Assembly: GCA_937863685.1 (NCBI GenBank)
Contig: CALMGM010000004.1
Coordinates: forward strand, 1-64,000
DNA: 64,000 nt
Direction: 5' to 3'
Origin: an uncultured bacterium
GTDB taxonomy: Bacteria > Edwardsbacteria > AC1 > EtOH8
The notes below the pieces were generated by a model, which was not told the DNA's origin, searched no databases, and saw nothing but the letters and a program-made list of their open reading frames with translations. Shown here piece after piece: positions 1-6,743 of this stretch (positions are counted from its first letter, which is position 1; each line of letters begins with the position of its first letter). Made by a program: the position numbers and the translations under genes.

Positions 1-247
1 CCTTAGCTGCGGCGGACAGGCCCGGTGCTTTGGACCCCACCCTTTTTCCCTCCCCCTTCGTTTCAAAACGTGGGGTCATTCTCAGGGCAGGCTCTCGAGG
101 GGAGGGGTAGGGAGAGGTCGGGATTAGGTCCGACTTGGGCCGGCTATCGCCTTCGCGCTGTTCAAATTCAAACAAGCGGCGGGGCTGGGCATAACCCGGC
201 AACCAGAGCACCGAAATTATAACCGACAGCAGTAAATATCTATTCAT
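1..247 (-). CDS. Secreted protein, N-terminal part only (runs off the window)
   Basis: An open frame begins with ATG at 245-247 and stays open for 82 codons to the window edge. The first 20 residues form a good signal peptide: basic NR, then a hydrophobic stretch LLLSVIISVLWL, then a GYA cleavage site before QPRR. So the product should be exported. A near-consensus promoter lies just upstream (271-300). Residues about 43-70 are rich in Pro, Ser, Arg and Gly and come from a palindromic element of a type usually found between genes (roughly 32-115). The gene may therefore carry an in-frame repeat insertion or be decaying. No family is recognised, and the ribosome binding site is weak and distant. 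Function unknown. Confidence 0.45.
   Translation of the reverse strand, partial: MNRYLLLSVIISVLWLPGYAQPRRLFEFEQREGDSRPKSDLIPTSPYPSPREPALRMTPRFETKGEGKRVGSKAPGLSAAAK
32..115. repeat. Palindromic intergenic-type element inside an ORF
   Basis: On the minus strand this stretch holds the blocks ACCTCTCCCTACCCCTCCCC and AAGGGGGAGGGAAAAAGGGT, near-complementary arms around a GC-rich core. Similar CCCTCTCC/GAGAGGG stem-loops occur at 9068-9114 and 60748-60787, both between genes. Here the element lies inside an open frame. Confidence 0.4.
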
Positions 248-270
248 ATTCACACTATTTATTTTCCTAT

Positions 271-300
271 ACTATAGATTAGATGATACATTTTTGTCAA
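271..300 (-). promoter_or_regulatory. Sigma70-type promoter for the partial secreted gene
   Basis: On the minus strand TTGACA (295-300) is followed by an 18-base spacer and TATAGT (271-276). It lies between the terminator of the TPR gene and the start of the partial gene at 247. Confidence 0.55.
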
Positions 301-304
301 GAAC

Positions 305-340
305 TTTATAAAAAGCCCGGGCCTTTTCCGGCCGGGCTTA
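305..340 (-). terminator. Rho-independent terminator after the TPR gene
   Basis: AAGCCCGG (313-320) pairs with CCGGGCTT (332-339). On the minus strand the hairpin overlaps the stop codon of the TPR gene and is followed by a run of T. Confidence 0.8.
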
Positions 341-1618
341 ATTTGATCGTTCCAACTCCTCCATTTTCTTCTTATAATCAATATCCGGGGTCTTTTCGTA
401 AAGCTGGGTATATAATTCCAGGGCCTCCTTCCGGCATTGGTCGTCCCGGGTCAATTTGAACAGCTCATAATTAATGACCGCCTGCTGGTCCGGCTGTCCG
501 GCCTCAGCCAGAAGCCCCCGGATAAGCCGGATACCCTCCGCCCGGTCCTTGACTGCGGCCAGCTTTGCCTGGAGCAGGCGGCATCTGAAAATGGTGTCCT
601 TTTTATTTATGGCCAGGGCAATCTCTAACGAATCACTACAATATTTTTCAGCTTTGTATATTTCACCGATTTCATAAAACAGTTCCCCTCTTTCAAATAA
701 ATATACTGCTGCATAAAATTTAAGTCCTATCTCTTTAGCTAGATCAATGGCTTGGACGAACGCCAAGTCGGCGTTTTCATATTCAGTTTCCATTTTGTAA
801 ATATTGGCCAAATAGCCATAACCTACACACAGGCCCTTTTTATCCCCCATTTCCCTGGCGATTTTAATGCGAAGTTGCGTTCCCTCCATCGCCTTTTTGT
901 ATAATCCCTGAGAAATATATACCGCCGATAGATTTCCTGACGCTATTCCCAAAGAATGTCTATCGCCATATTTCTTTGCATATATAACTTGATTCCCCCA
1001 GCAATCCGTAGCTTTTTGATGATCACCCAATAATAAATACACCCACCCCATATTTCCCATTTCTATGCTGGCACTTAAATAATCGTCGGCCAAGCTATCC
1101 ATGTCGTAGCCTTTCTGATAATATTCCAAGGCCATATGATATTGGCCCTGGTCGCCAAGATTATTGCCCAGATTATTCATGGCCATTGTGATATTGCACC
1201 GATCGCAGCATTCTTCGGCCAGTTTAAGGGAGCTTTCGAAACATTCCTGGGCTTTTTTATATTCTCCCAGCCGGTTATAGATGTTCCCGATCTTATTTTT
1301 GACAGCGCTCAGGCTGTTCCGGTCGTTTTTTTGCCGATAATAATCCAGGGATTGATTGAGCAGTTTCAAAGCATTATCTTCGTCGCCCTGTTTATGCAAT
1401 AACCAGCCCAGTTTATTTTGCACATCAGCCAGGCAGGCCGAATCGCCGGATAACTCAGCCTGTCTGGCCATCTCTTCGTACATCGCCTTTGCAACATCCC
1501 AGAAACCTATAAATTCAAGCACCTCTCCCTTGGATTTTTTGATATGAAAGGGATAGAAAACGTCACCGCCGGAGAGCGGGTATTTAGTCCACGAGATATT
1601 CCGATATTTCTTACGCAT
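338..1618 (-). CDS. TPR-repeat protein (cytoplasmic, function unknown)
   Basis: A 426-residue protein made almost wholly of tetratricopeptide repeats from about residue 35 to 400. Clear units include ADVQNKLGWLLHKQGDEDNA, NSLSAVKNKIGNIYNRLGEY, ITMAMNNLGNNLGDQGQY and KGLCVGYGYLANIYKMETEY. Repeats are about 40 residues long and of the kinesin-light-chain/Rapsyn style. There is no signal peptide and no added catalytic domain, so it is probably a protein-interaction scaffold. The start is ATG at 1616-1618. It runs divergently from the DUF134 operon and ends in a strong terminator. The gene is somewhat more AT-rich than its neighbours. The role cannot be told from sequence. Confidence 0.8.
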   Translation of the reverse strand: MRKKYRNISWTKYPLSGGDVFYPFHIKKSKGEVLEFIGFWDVAKAMYEEMARQAELSGDSACLADVQNKLGWLLHKQGDEDNALKLLNQSLDYYRQKNDRNSLSAVKNKIGNIYNRLGEYKKAQECFESSLKLAEECCDRCNITMAMNNLGNNLGDQGQYHMALEYYQKGYDMDSLADDYLSASIEMGNMGWVYLLLGDHQKATDCWGNQVIYAKKYGDRHSLGIASGNLSAVYISQGLYKKAMEGTQLRIKIAREMGDKKGLCVGYGYLANIYKMETEYENADLAFVQAIDLAKEIGLKFYAAVYLFERGELFYEIGEIYKAEKYCSDSLEIALAINKKDTIFRCRLLQAKLAAVKDRAEGIRLIRGLLAEAGQPDQQAVINYELFKLTRDDQCRKEALELYTQLYEKTPDIDYKKKMEELERSN

Positions 1619-1655
1619 GCCAAAAATAAATATATTTTAAAATCTATATAATAAC

Positions 1656-1684
1656 TTGACAGATACCCGGTCATGTAATATAAT
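1656..1684 (+). promoter_or_regulatory. Perfect consensus promoter of the DUF134/NifX-like operon
   Basis: TTGACA (1656-1661), a 17-base spacer and TATAAT (1679-1684) match the sigma70 consensus at all twelve positions. Transcription should start near 1691, in the centre of a palindrome, about 25 bases before the ATG at 1716. Confidence 0.85.
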
Positions 1685-1698
1685 TAGCATATGCTAAT
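1683..1698. promoter_or_regulatory. 16-bp perfect palindrome, likely operator
   Basis: ATTAGCATATGCTAAT is a perfect inverted repeat that overlaps the last base pairs of the -10 box and covers the predicted start site. A dimeric repressor bound here would block this very strong promoter. The obvious candidate is the DUF134 protein encoded next, but that is inference. Confidence 0.65.
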
Positions 1699-1715
1699 AA
1701 CTATATGGAGAGTTT

Positions 1716-2048
1716 ATGCCCCGGCCCAGTAAATTCAGGAAAGTCCACCACCGTCCGGAGGCGGTATATTTCAAGCCCCGGGCCATTCCTTTGACAATGT
1801 TGGACGAGGTCATTTTGACCTTCGACGAATTGGAGAGTCTGCGCCTGGCTGATCTGGAGGGCAGATATCAGGAAAAGGCCGCCCCCAGCATGGGGGTCTC
1901 CCGGCAGACCTTCGGCAATATCCTGAAATCTGCCCATAAAAAAGTGGCCGACGCCCTGGTCAATTCCAAGGCCCTCCGGATCGAGGGCGGAACCGTAAAA
2001 CTTTCGGTTGATATAAAAACAAACAAATGTATAAGGAGAATAAAATGA
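1716..2048 (+). CDS. DUF134 (UPF0251) family DNA-binding protein
   Basis: A 110-residue protein that starts MPRPSKFRKV and carries the DUF134 features: an N-terminal PRP.K.R.V segment, then LTFDELESLRLADLEG, then a sigma-like helix-turn-helix around residues 55-80 (SMGVSRQTFGNILKSAHKKV). Members of this family are small helix-turn-helix proteins often found beside NifX/NifB-like proteins. Here its TGA stop overlaps the start of exactly such a gene (ATGA). A GGAG ribosome site at 1707-1710 sets the start. It lies under a perfect promoter with a palindromic operator, so it is probably an autoregulated repressor or sensor. The signal it responds to is unknown; an iron or molybdenum link is only suggested by the partner. 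Confidence 0.88.
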   Translation: MPRPSKFRKVHHRPEAVYFKPRAIPLTMLDEVILTFDELESLRLADLEGRYQEKAAPSMGVSRQTFGNILKSAHKKVADALVNSKALRIEGGTVKLSVDIKTNKCIRRIK

Positions 2049-2410
2049 AAATATGCATACCAACCAGCGACGACCTGGGCCTGAAATCCTCCATCAGCGG
2101 CCATTTCGGCGGGGCGCCATTCTTTTTGATCGTTGACACCGAAACTTCGGAACTAACGCCGGTAAAGAACCAGAACCAGCACCATTCCCACGGCATGTGC
2201 CAGCCCCTAAAATCATTGGCCGGCCATGAGATAGATGCCGTGGTCTGCACCGGCATAGGAGCCGGGGCATTGAACAAACTCAATGCCTCCGGGATAAAAG
2301 TCTTAAAAGCGACCGGGACAACCGTGGAACAGCTGGTGGCTGCTTATAAAAGCAATTCTTTGCCCGAATTCCCGGATCAAACAGTCTGCACAACCCATAG
2401 CTGTCATTGA
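2045..2410 (+). CDS. Dinitrogenase iron-molybdenum cofactor (NifX/NifB C-terminal-like) protein
   Basis: A 121-residue single-domain protein of the NifX/NifB/VnfX-like superfamily. Seen: MKICIPTSDD, the HFGGAPFF segment, a His/Cys-rich stretch HHSHGMC (about residues 46-52) and a second Cys/His tail CTTHSCH at the C-terminus. In nitrogen fixers this fold carries iron-sulfur or FeMo-co precursors. Stand-alone copies in anaerobes without nitrogenase are of unknown function, and no nif genes are present here. The ATG at 2045 is preferred over one at 2027 because AAGGAG (2034-2039) precedes it and it overlaps the DUF134 stop by 4 bases, implying translational coupling. Confidence 0.85.
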   Translation: MKICIPTSDDLGLKSSISGHFGGAPFFLIVDTETSELTPVKNQNQHHSHGMCQPLKSLAGHEIDAVVCTGIGAGALNKLNASGIKVLKATGTTVEQLVAAYKSNSLPEFPDQTVCTTHSCH

Positions 2411-2421
2411 TCTGATGAAAC

Positions 2422-2456
2422 AAAAAAGCCGCTGGGGATAACCAACGGCTTTTTGT
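2422..2456. terminator. Bidirectional terminator between NifX-like gene and mglA
   Basis: AAAAAAGCCG (2422-2431) pairs with CGGCTTTTTG (2446-2455). A-run and T-run flank the stem, so it can stop both the plus-strand operon (ends 2410) and the minus-strand por-mgl operon (ends 2468). Confidence 0.8.
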
Positions 2457-2467
2457 TTTATCCCGGG

Positions 2468-3046
2468 CTATCCCAGGTTCTTAAGCACCTTCTTGGCCAC
2501 TTCCTTGAGGGTCTCGAACACCCCGTAGCCCTGATGGGCCACCGATTCGAAATCCGGCACCCCCCATTTATTGAGCTGGGATCGCAGCTCGTCCACCGAG
2601 GCGATGTTGGGCAGGTCCCGCTTGTTGTACTGGATGACGAACGGTATGTTCTCTATGTTGAAGCCGTTCTCGGCCAGGTTATCCTGCAGGTTGGCGATGG
2701 ATTCCACGTTGGCATCCAGCCGCTCCACCTGGGAATCGGCCACGAATACCACCCCGTCCACCCCTTTCAGGATCAGCTTGCGGCTGGCGTTGTAGAAAAC
2801 CTGGCCCGGCACGGTGTACAGGTGGAACCGGGTCTTAAAGCCCTTGATGCTTCCCAGGTCCAGCGGCATGAAGTCGAAGAACAGGGTGCGGTCCAGCTCG
2901 GTGGCCAGGGAGATCAGCTTGCCCTTGGCGTCCGGGGCCACCTTGGAGTAGATGTACTTTATATTGGTGGTCTTGCCGCACAGCCCGCAGCCGTAGTAAA
3001 CGACCTTGCAGTTTATCTCGCGGGACGAGTAGTTGATTAAAGACAC
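2468..3046 (-). CDS. mglA: MglA-type small Ras-like GTPase
   Basis: A 192-residue GTPase of the MglA subfamily, which controls cell polarity and motility in myxobacteria and has less understood roles elsewhere. Walker A is GCGLCGKTT (residues 19-27), the switch II region reads TVPGQ (78-82) where Ras has DxxG, and the base-specificity motif is NKRD (141-144). The segment [17 protein letters not shown] is typical of MglA. The start is GTG at 3044-3046 with GGAGG at a good distance. It lies 15 bases after its likely GAP partner, the Roadblock protein at 3062-3559, and is the last gene of what seems to be a por-mglB-mglA operon. Confidence 0.93.
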   Translation of the reverse strand: MSLINYSSREINCKVVYYGCGLCGKTTNIKYIYSKVAPDAKGKLISLATELDRTLFFDFMPLDLGSIKGFKTRFHLYTVPGQVFYNASRKLILKGVDGVVFVADSQVERLDANVESIANLQDNLAENGFNIENIPFVIQYNKRDLPNIASVDELRSQLNKWGVPDFESVAHQGYGVFETLKEVAKKVLKNLG

Positions 3047-3061
3047 TACAATTCCTCCCGC

Positions 3062-3559
3062 TTACTTGAAAAGGTTATCAAGTTCGGATTCGGCCTCCGA
3101 CGCGAAATCGCTGCCCAGCGGCGATGGTCCGCCTGATCCCGGGCCGCCCTCCAGTTTGGAGAATATGGCCTGGAATATCTTGATCAGCTCGGCCACCGTC
3201 TGCTTGACCCGGACCCTGACCAGGCCCAGGGTGGTCCTCTGGTCGAACACCACCGCCAGCATCACCCGCGACTCGATGGAGGCCACATAGATGTTCTGCT
3301 TTTCGCCCTGGTGGAAAAGGGTGGCGAATTCCTTCTCTCCCACCAGCATGGCCAGCTGGCTGGTGGCGGCAAAATCCGCCGCCGACAGCGAGGCGAAGGA
3401 GGTGGTGTCCAGCTGGCTGATGTCTCCGGCGGTGGTGATCAACTGCCCGGCCTTATCAATCAGCAGCACCGACAGCGAATTGGTGTTCTTGAGAAGCTCG
3501 TTGAGCTTCTCATTGATCGACCAAAAATCGTCTTCAAAGACATTTACATTTTCCGACAC
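3062..3559 (-). CDS. mglB: Roadblock/LC7 domain protein (MglB-like)
   Basis: A 165-residue protein with one Roadblock/LC7 fold over about residues 10-125 (NTNSLSVLLIDKAGQLITTA, then FATLFHQGEKQNIYVASI and MLAVVFDQRTTLGLVRVRV). MglB homodimers act as GTPase-activating proteins for MglA. The C-terminal 35 residues (GGPGSGGPSPLGSD and on) are a flexible Gly/Pro/Ser tail ending in an acidic amphipathic segment, ESELDNLF, which could contact the partner. It starts with GTG at 3557-3559. It sits 31 bases after porB and 15 before mglA. Placement with mglA makes the GAP role likely, although no residue proves it. Confidence 0.85.
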   Translation of the reverse strand: MSENVNVFEDDFWSINEKLNELLKNTNSLSVLLIDKAGQLITTAGDISQLDTTSFASLSAADFAATSQLAMLVGEKEFATLFHQGEKQNIYVASIESRVMLAVVFDQRTTLGLVRVRVKQTVAELIKIFQAIFSKLEGGPGSGGPSPLGSDFASEAESELDNLFK

Positions 3560-3590
3560 TTAACAATACCTCATTTAAAAGGTAAATTTT

Positions 3591-4514
3591 TTACAGGGAG
3601 CATTTCTTGTTAAGCTGCTCCCAACGGGCATCTATGTCCTTCTGGATGTCGTCGATGATGGACTGGTGTTCTGGTTTCTTGAGATGGCGGAACCTCTCCT
3701 GCTGGAACATCCATTCGCCGATGGGTTTCCGTTCCTTGGGCGTGGCATTGAGCTTGTACCTGCCGTCCTCCACCTCGTACAGCGGCCAGAAATTGGTCTC
3801 CACCGCCAGGCGGCCCAGTTCGGCTGTCAGCTCCGGCGGATAGCCCCATCCCAGGCGGCAGGGTTGCAGTACGGCGATGAAGGCCGGACCGCCCTTGGCC
3901 AGGGCCTTTTCCACCTTTTTGGTGAAATCGGACCAGTTGCCCACCACGCTCTGGGCCACATAGGGGATACCGTGGGCCGCCATGATCTCGGTCAGGTTCT
4001 TGCGGAACTGGATCTTGCCGGGGATCTTCTTCCCGTTGGGGCTGGTGGTGGTGGAACTGCCCCGGGGGGTGGCCGAGGAACGCTGGATCCCGGTATTCAT
4101 GTAGGCCTGGTTGTCGTAGCAGATGTACAGCATATTGTGGCCCCGCTCCATGGCGCCGGACAAAGCCTGCAACCCGATGTCGTAGGTGCCGCCGTCGCCG
4201 CCGAAGGCCAAGAACCGGATGTCCTCCTTGACCGTGCCCTGGCGGTGCAGCGATTTATAGGCCGCCTCCACCCCGGAGATGGTGGCCGCCGAGTTCTCGA
4301 AGGCGCTGTGGATGAATGGAACGTCCCAGGCGGTGTAGGGGAAGATGGTGGACACCACCTCCAGACAGCCGGTGGCGCAGGTTACCACTACCGGCTTGTC
4401 GCCGGCGGCCAGCAATGCCTGGCGGGCCACTATCGAGGCCCCGCAGCCGGCGCAGGCCCGGTGCCCGCCGGTGAATTTATCGCCCCGGGCTGCCAGTTCT
4501 TTAAGATTTGCCAT
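3591..4514 (-). CDS. porB: 2-oxoacid (pyruvate):ferredoxin oxidoreductase beta subunit
   Basis: A 307-residue thiamine-pyrophosphate subunit. CAGCGA near residues 21-26 supplies cluster cysteines, and GDGGTYDIGLQAL is the TPP/Mg-binding motif, followed by ICYDNQAYMNTGIQRSSATP, the classic PorB segment. With PorA it forms the active site that splits pyruvate (or a similar 2-oxoacid) to acyl-CoA, CO2 and reduced ferredoxin, or runs in reverse. The four-subunit arrangement and close match to PorB motifs favour pyruvate over indolepyruvate or 2-oxoglutarate, but the substrate is inferred. The 63-base gap from porA contains degenerate heptamer repeats. AAGGA precedes the ATG. Confidence 0.92.
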   Translation of the reverse strand: MANLKELAARGDKFTGGHRACAGCGASIVARQALLAAGDKPVVVTCATGCLEVVSTIFPYTAWDVPFIHSAFENSAATISGVEAAYKSLHRQGTVKEDIRFLAFGGDGGTYDIGLQALSGAMERGHNMLYICYDNQAYMNTGIQRSSATPRGSSTTTSPNGKKIPGKIQFRKNLTEIMAAHGIPYVAQSVVGNWSDFTKKVEKALAKGGPAFIAVLQPCRLGWGYPPELTAELGRLAVETNFWPLYEVEDGRYKLNATPKERKPIGEWMFQQERFRHLKKPEHQSIIDDIQKDIDARWEQLNKKCSL

Positions 4515-4535
4515 TTTATATTATCCTTGTAATAA

Positions 4536-4570
4536 AATTCTAAATTCAGAATTCAATAATTCTGTATTCT
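4536..4570. repeat. Degenerate heptamer repeats between porA and porB
   Basis: Five imperfect 7-base units (ATTCTAA, ATTCAGA, ATTCAAT, AATTCTG, TATTCTT) fill the gap between porA and porB. They match the ATTCTGA array found inside hypE and at the pyrC start. Confidence 0.6.
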
Positions 4571-4577
4571 TTTCGGG

Positions 4578-5753
4578 TTATTCCCTGACCCCCAGGTAGC
4601 TGACCGAATCGGCCTTGACCTTGCCGGCCTTGAGGTCCATGAACAGTCCCTCGATCTGCTCCATGTCTATCTCCCGGCCTCCCAGTCCGTAGACAAAGCC
4701 GGCGATCTGGGGGCGCTTGGCCGAGCCGTACAGGGCCGAGCGGATCTCGGTGAACACCGGGCCGCCGAAGCCGCCCACCGAATCGGAGCGGTCCAGCACC
4801 GCCACCGTCTTGATGTTCTCCAGAGCCTTGGCGATCTCCTCGGTGGGGAAAGGCCGGAAGACTCGGATCTTGAGCAGTCCGGCCTTGACCCCTTTTGCCC
4901 GCAGCTGATCGATGACCACCTTGGCGGTGCCGCAGGTGGAGCCCAAGGCCACGATGGCCACTTCGGCGTCGTCCAACTGGTATTTCTCTATCAGGCCGTA
5001 GCCGGTGTCGAATTTCTTGCCGAACTCGGCGCCCACTTCCTTGATCACCTTCAGGGAGTTGTTCTGGGCGTCCACCATGGCCCGGCGGTGCTCGAAGTAA
5101 TAATCGGTCAGGTTGATGGCCCCGATGGTGAAGGGCTTCTTGACGTCCAGCAGGTGCATCAGGGGATCGTACTTTCCGATGAAGTTTTGGACCTCGGCGT
5201 CGGGCAGGGTGTCGATCCGCTCCATGCCGTGCGAGATAATGAAGCCGTCGGTGGTGACCATCACCGGCAGCCGGACGTCCTTATGCTCGGCGATCCGCAC
5301 CGCCTGGATCATGCTGTCATAGGCCTCCTGGGCATTCTCGGAGAAGATGTGGACCCAACCGGCGTCGCGGCAGCCCATGGAATCGGAGTGGTCGCAGTGG
5401 ATGTTGATGGGGGCCGACAGCGCCCGGTTGACGTCGGCCATCACTATCGGCAAGCGCAGTCCGGCGGCGATGTAGATCATCTCGTACATCAGGGCCAGGC
5501 CCTGGGAACTGGTGCCGGTCATGGTCCGGGCCCCGGCCGCGCAGGATCCGATGCAGGCCGACATGGCCGAATGCTCGGACTCCACCGCCACGAATTCGGT
5601 CTTGACCTCGCCGTCGGCCACGTACTGGGAGAATATCTGAACTATCTCGGTGGCCGGGGTGATGGGATAGGCGGCCACCACGTCGGGATTGACCTGCTTC
5701 ATGGCCAGAGCCATGGCTTCGTTGCCGGTCTTGGCCAGTATTATCTTCTGCAT
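4578..5753 (-). CDS. porA: 2-oxoacid (pyruvate):ferredoxin oxidoreductase alpha subunit
   Basis: A 391-residue protein holding the pyrimidine-binding (PYR) domain (GNEAMALAMKQ, AAYPITPATEIVQ, EFVAVESEHSAM, GARTMTGTSSQGLALM, residues about 9-95) and the transketolase C-terminal-like domain II (about 225-391). It pairs with PorB to form the TPP active site. The frame stays open upstream to 5861, but the family N-terminus fits the ATG at 5751-5753 (MQKIILAKTGNEA), which lies one base after the porD stop codon at 5755-5757. The longer form would overlap the ferredoxin subunit in another frame. Length and motifs are normal for PorA. Confidence 0.93.
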   Translation of the reverse strand: MQKIILAKTGNEAMALAMKQVNPDVVAAYPITPATEIVQIFSQYVADGEVKTEFVAVESEHSAMSACIGSCAAGARTMTGTSSQGLALMYEMIYIAAGLRLPIVMADVNRALSAPINIHCDHSDSMGCRDAGWVHIFSENAQEAYDSMIQAVRIAEHKDVRLPVMVTTDGFIISHGMERIDTLPDAEVQNFIGKYDPLMHLLDVKKPFTIGAINLTDYYFEHRRAMVDAQNNSLKVIKEVGAEFGKKFDTGYGLIEKYQLDDAEVAIVALGSTCGTAKVVIDQLRAKGVKAGLLKIRVFRPFPTEEIAKALENIKTVAVLDRSDSVGGFGGPVFTEIRSALYGSAKRPQIAGFVYGLGGREIDMEQIEGLFMDLKAGKVKADSVSYLGVRE

Positions 5754-5754
5754 G

Positions 5755-6051
5755 CTACTTGACCTCCTCTTCCATGACAATGGCCTTGACCTTCTTCTTG
5801 CCCGGGCACTCGTGGGCGCAGATGCCGCAGCCCTTGCAGTGCTCCAGATTGAACCCGGCAACCTTGCCGTCCTTTAGTATGACGGCCGAATCCGGGCAGT
5901 ATACCCAGCAGAACAGGCACTGGATACAGTTCTCGGGGTTGTAGACCGGACGGGAGCTGCGCCAGTCGCCGGTCTTAAAATCGACGGCGGTGCCGCCCTT
6001 TTCTATATTCCCCCCTAACGCCAGTTCCTTATATTTCTTCAGTTCGCTCAT
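5755..6051 (-). CDS. porD: 2-oxoacid:ferredoxin oxidoreductase delta (ferredoxin) subunit
   Basis: A 98-residue 2[4Fe-4S] polyferredoxin subunit. Its two cluster motifs, CIQCLFCWVYCP and CKGCGICAHECP, carry electrons from the TPP site to soluble ferredoxin. The true start is ATG at 6049-6051, preceded by AGGAGGT and overlapping the porG stop by 4 bases (ATGA), which implies coupled translation. A longer open frame runs upstream to 6432, but it reads through porG in the wrong frame. The usual PorD N-terminus (GGTAVDFKTGDWR) is present. Confidence 0.93.
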   Translation of the reverse strand: MSELKKYKELALGGNIEKGGTAVDFKTGDWRSSRPVYNPENCIQCLFCWVYCPDSAVILKDGKVAGFNLEHCKGCGICAHECPGKKKVKAIVMEEEVK

Positions 6052-6614
6052 GCCGACTTCACCTCCTGTGCCGCCCGTTTCATGGATTGGATGTTGCCTT
6101 CGATCACCTCCGGTCGGTGGGCGAATTTCTTGGCCAGCTTCTTCTGGGTGTCCTCCAGCATGCTGTCGAAATCCAGCATCCCGGTGACCTTGACCAGGGC
6201 CGCCAGCATCGGGGTGTTGGGGATCTTCCGGCCGATGGTCTCCTCGGATATCCTGGAGGCGTCCACCGTGAAGATCTTGCCGTCGAACTTGACGCTCTTT
6301 TTGATCTCGGCCGCGTCCAGCCCGGTGTTGATGATCAGGGTCCCCTCTTTGCCCAGGCCCGCGGTGACGTTGATCGAGGCCATCAGGGTGGGATCCAGCA
6401 CCACCACCACGCTGGGAGATTTGACCGGACAATGCATCAATATGGGTTTGTCGTCAATGCGGTTGAAGGATTGCACCGGAGCCCCCATCCTCTCCGGTCC
6501 GTACTCCGGGAAGGCCTGCACATACTTGCCCACCGCCAAAGCGGCATCGGCAAATAGCAATGCGGCGGTCTTGGCGCCCTGTCCTCCCCGACCGTGCCAT
6601 CTGATCTCTACCAT
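6048..6614 (-). CDS. porG: 2-oxoacid:ferredoxin oxidoreductase gamma subunit
   Basis: A 188-residue gamma subunit that begins MVEIRWHGRGGQGAKTAALL, the signature of the CoA-interacting gamma domain. It continues with AFPEYGPERMGAPVQSF and VVVVLDPTL, both typical. It is the first gene of the por cluster, in the order gamma-delta-alpha-beta. A near-consensus promoter lies 60-90 bases upstream (6677-6705). The GGAG upstream of the ATG is about 14 bases away, which is longer than usual. Confidence 0.93.
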   Translation of the reverse strand: MVEIRWHGRGGQGAKTAALLFADAALAVGKYVQAFPEYGPERMGAPVQSFNRIDDKPILMHCPVKSPSVVVVLDPTLMASINVTAGLGKEGTLIINTGLDAAEIKKSVKFDGKIFTVDASRISEETIGRKIPNTPMLAALVKVTGMLDFDSMLEDTQKKLAKKFAHRPEVIEGNIQSMKRAAQEVKSA

Positions 6615-6676
6615 TGTTGTATATCTAACTCCTGTAATAAGTTTCCAACACCGGGATCATTTTTCCAAGAATTATT

Positions 6677-6705
6677 AGTATATTCCAAAACGGGATAAAA
6701 GTCAA
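6677..6705 (-). promoter_or_regulatory. Promoter of the por-mgl operon
   Basis: On the minus strand TTGACT (6700-6705), a 17-base spacer and TATACT (6677-6682). It lies between aspS and porG. No other strong promoter is seen down to mglA. Confidence 0.7.
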
Positions 6706-6743
6706 TAAATTTTAACAGCACCGGAAATGGGAATGAGCAACCC

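Noticed and set aside
25-222. A 65-residue plus-strand frame at the window start
   Set aside because: It has no ribosome site and no family, and lies opposite the better-supported minus-strand gene with promoter and signal peptide.
5754-5861. A 36-residue N-terminal extension of porA
   Set aside because: It would overlap porD out of frame and has no ribosome site advantage. The family start is the ATG at 5751-5753.
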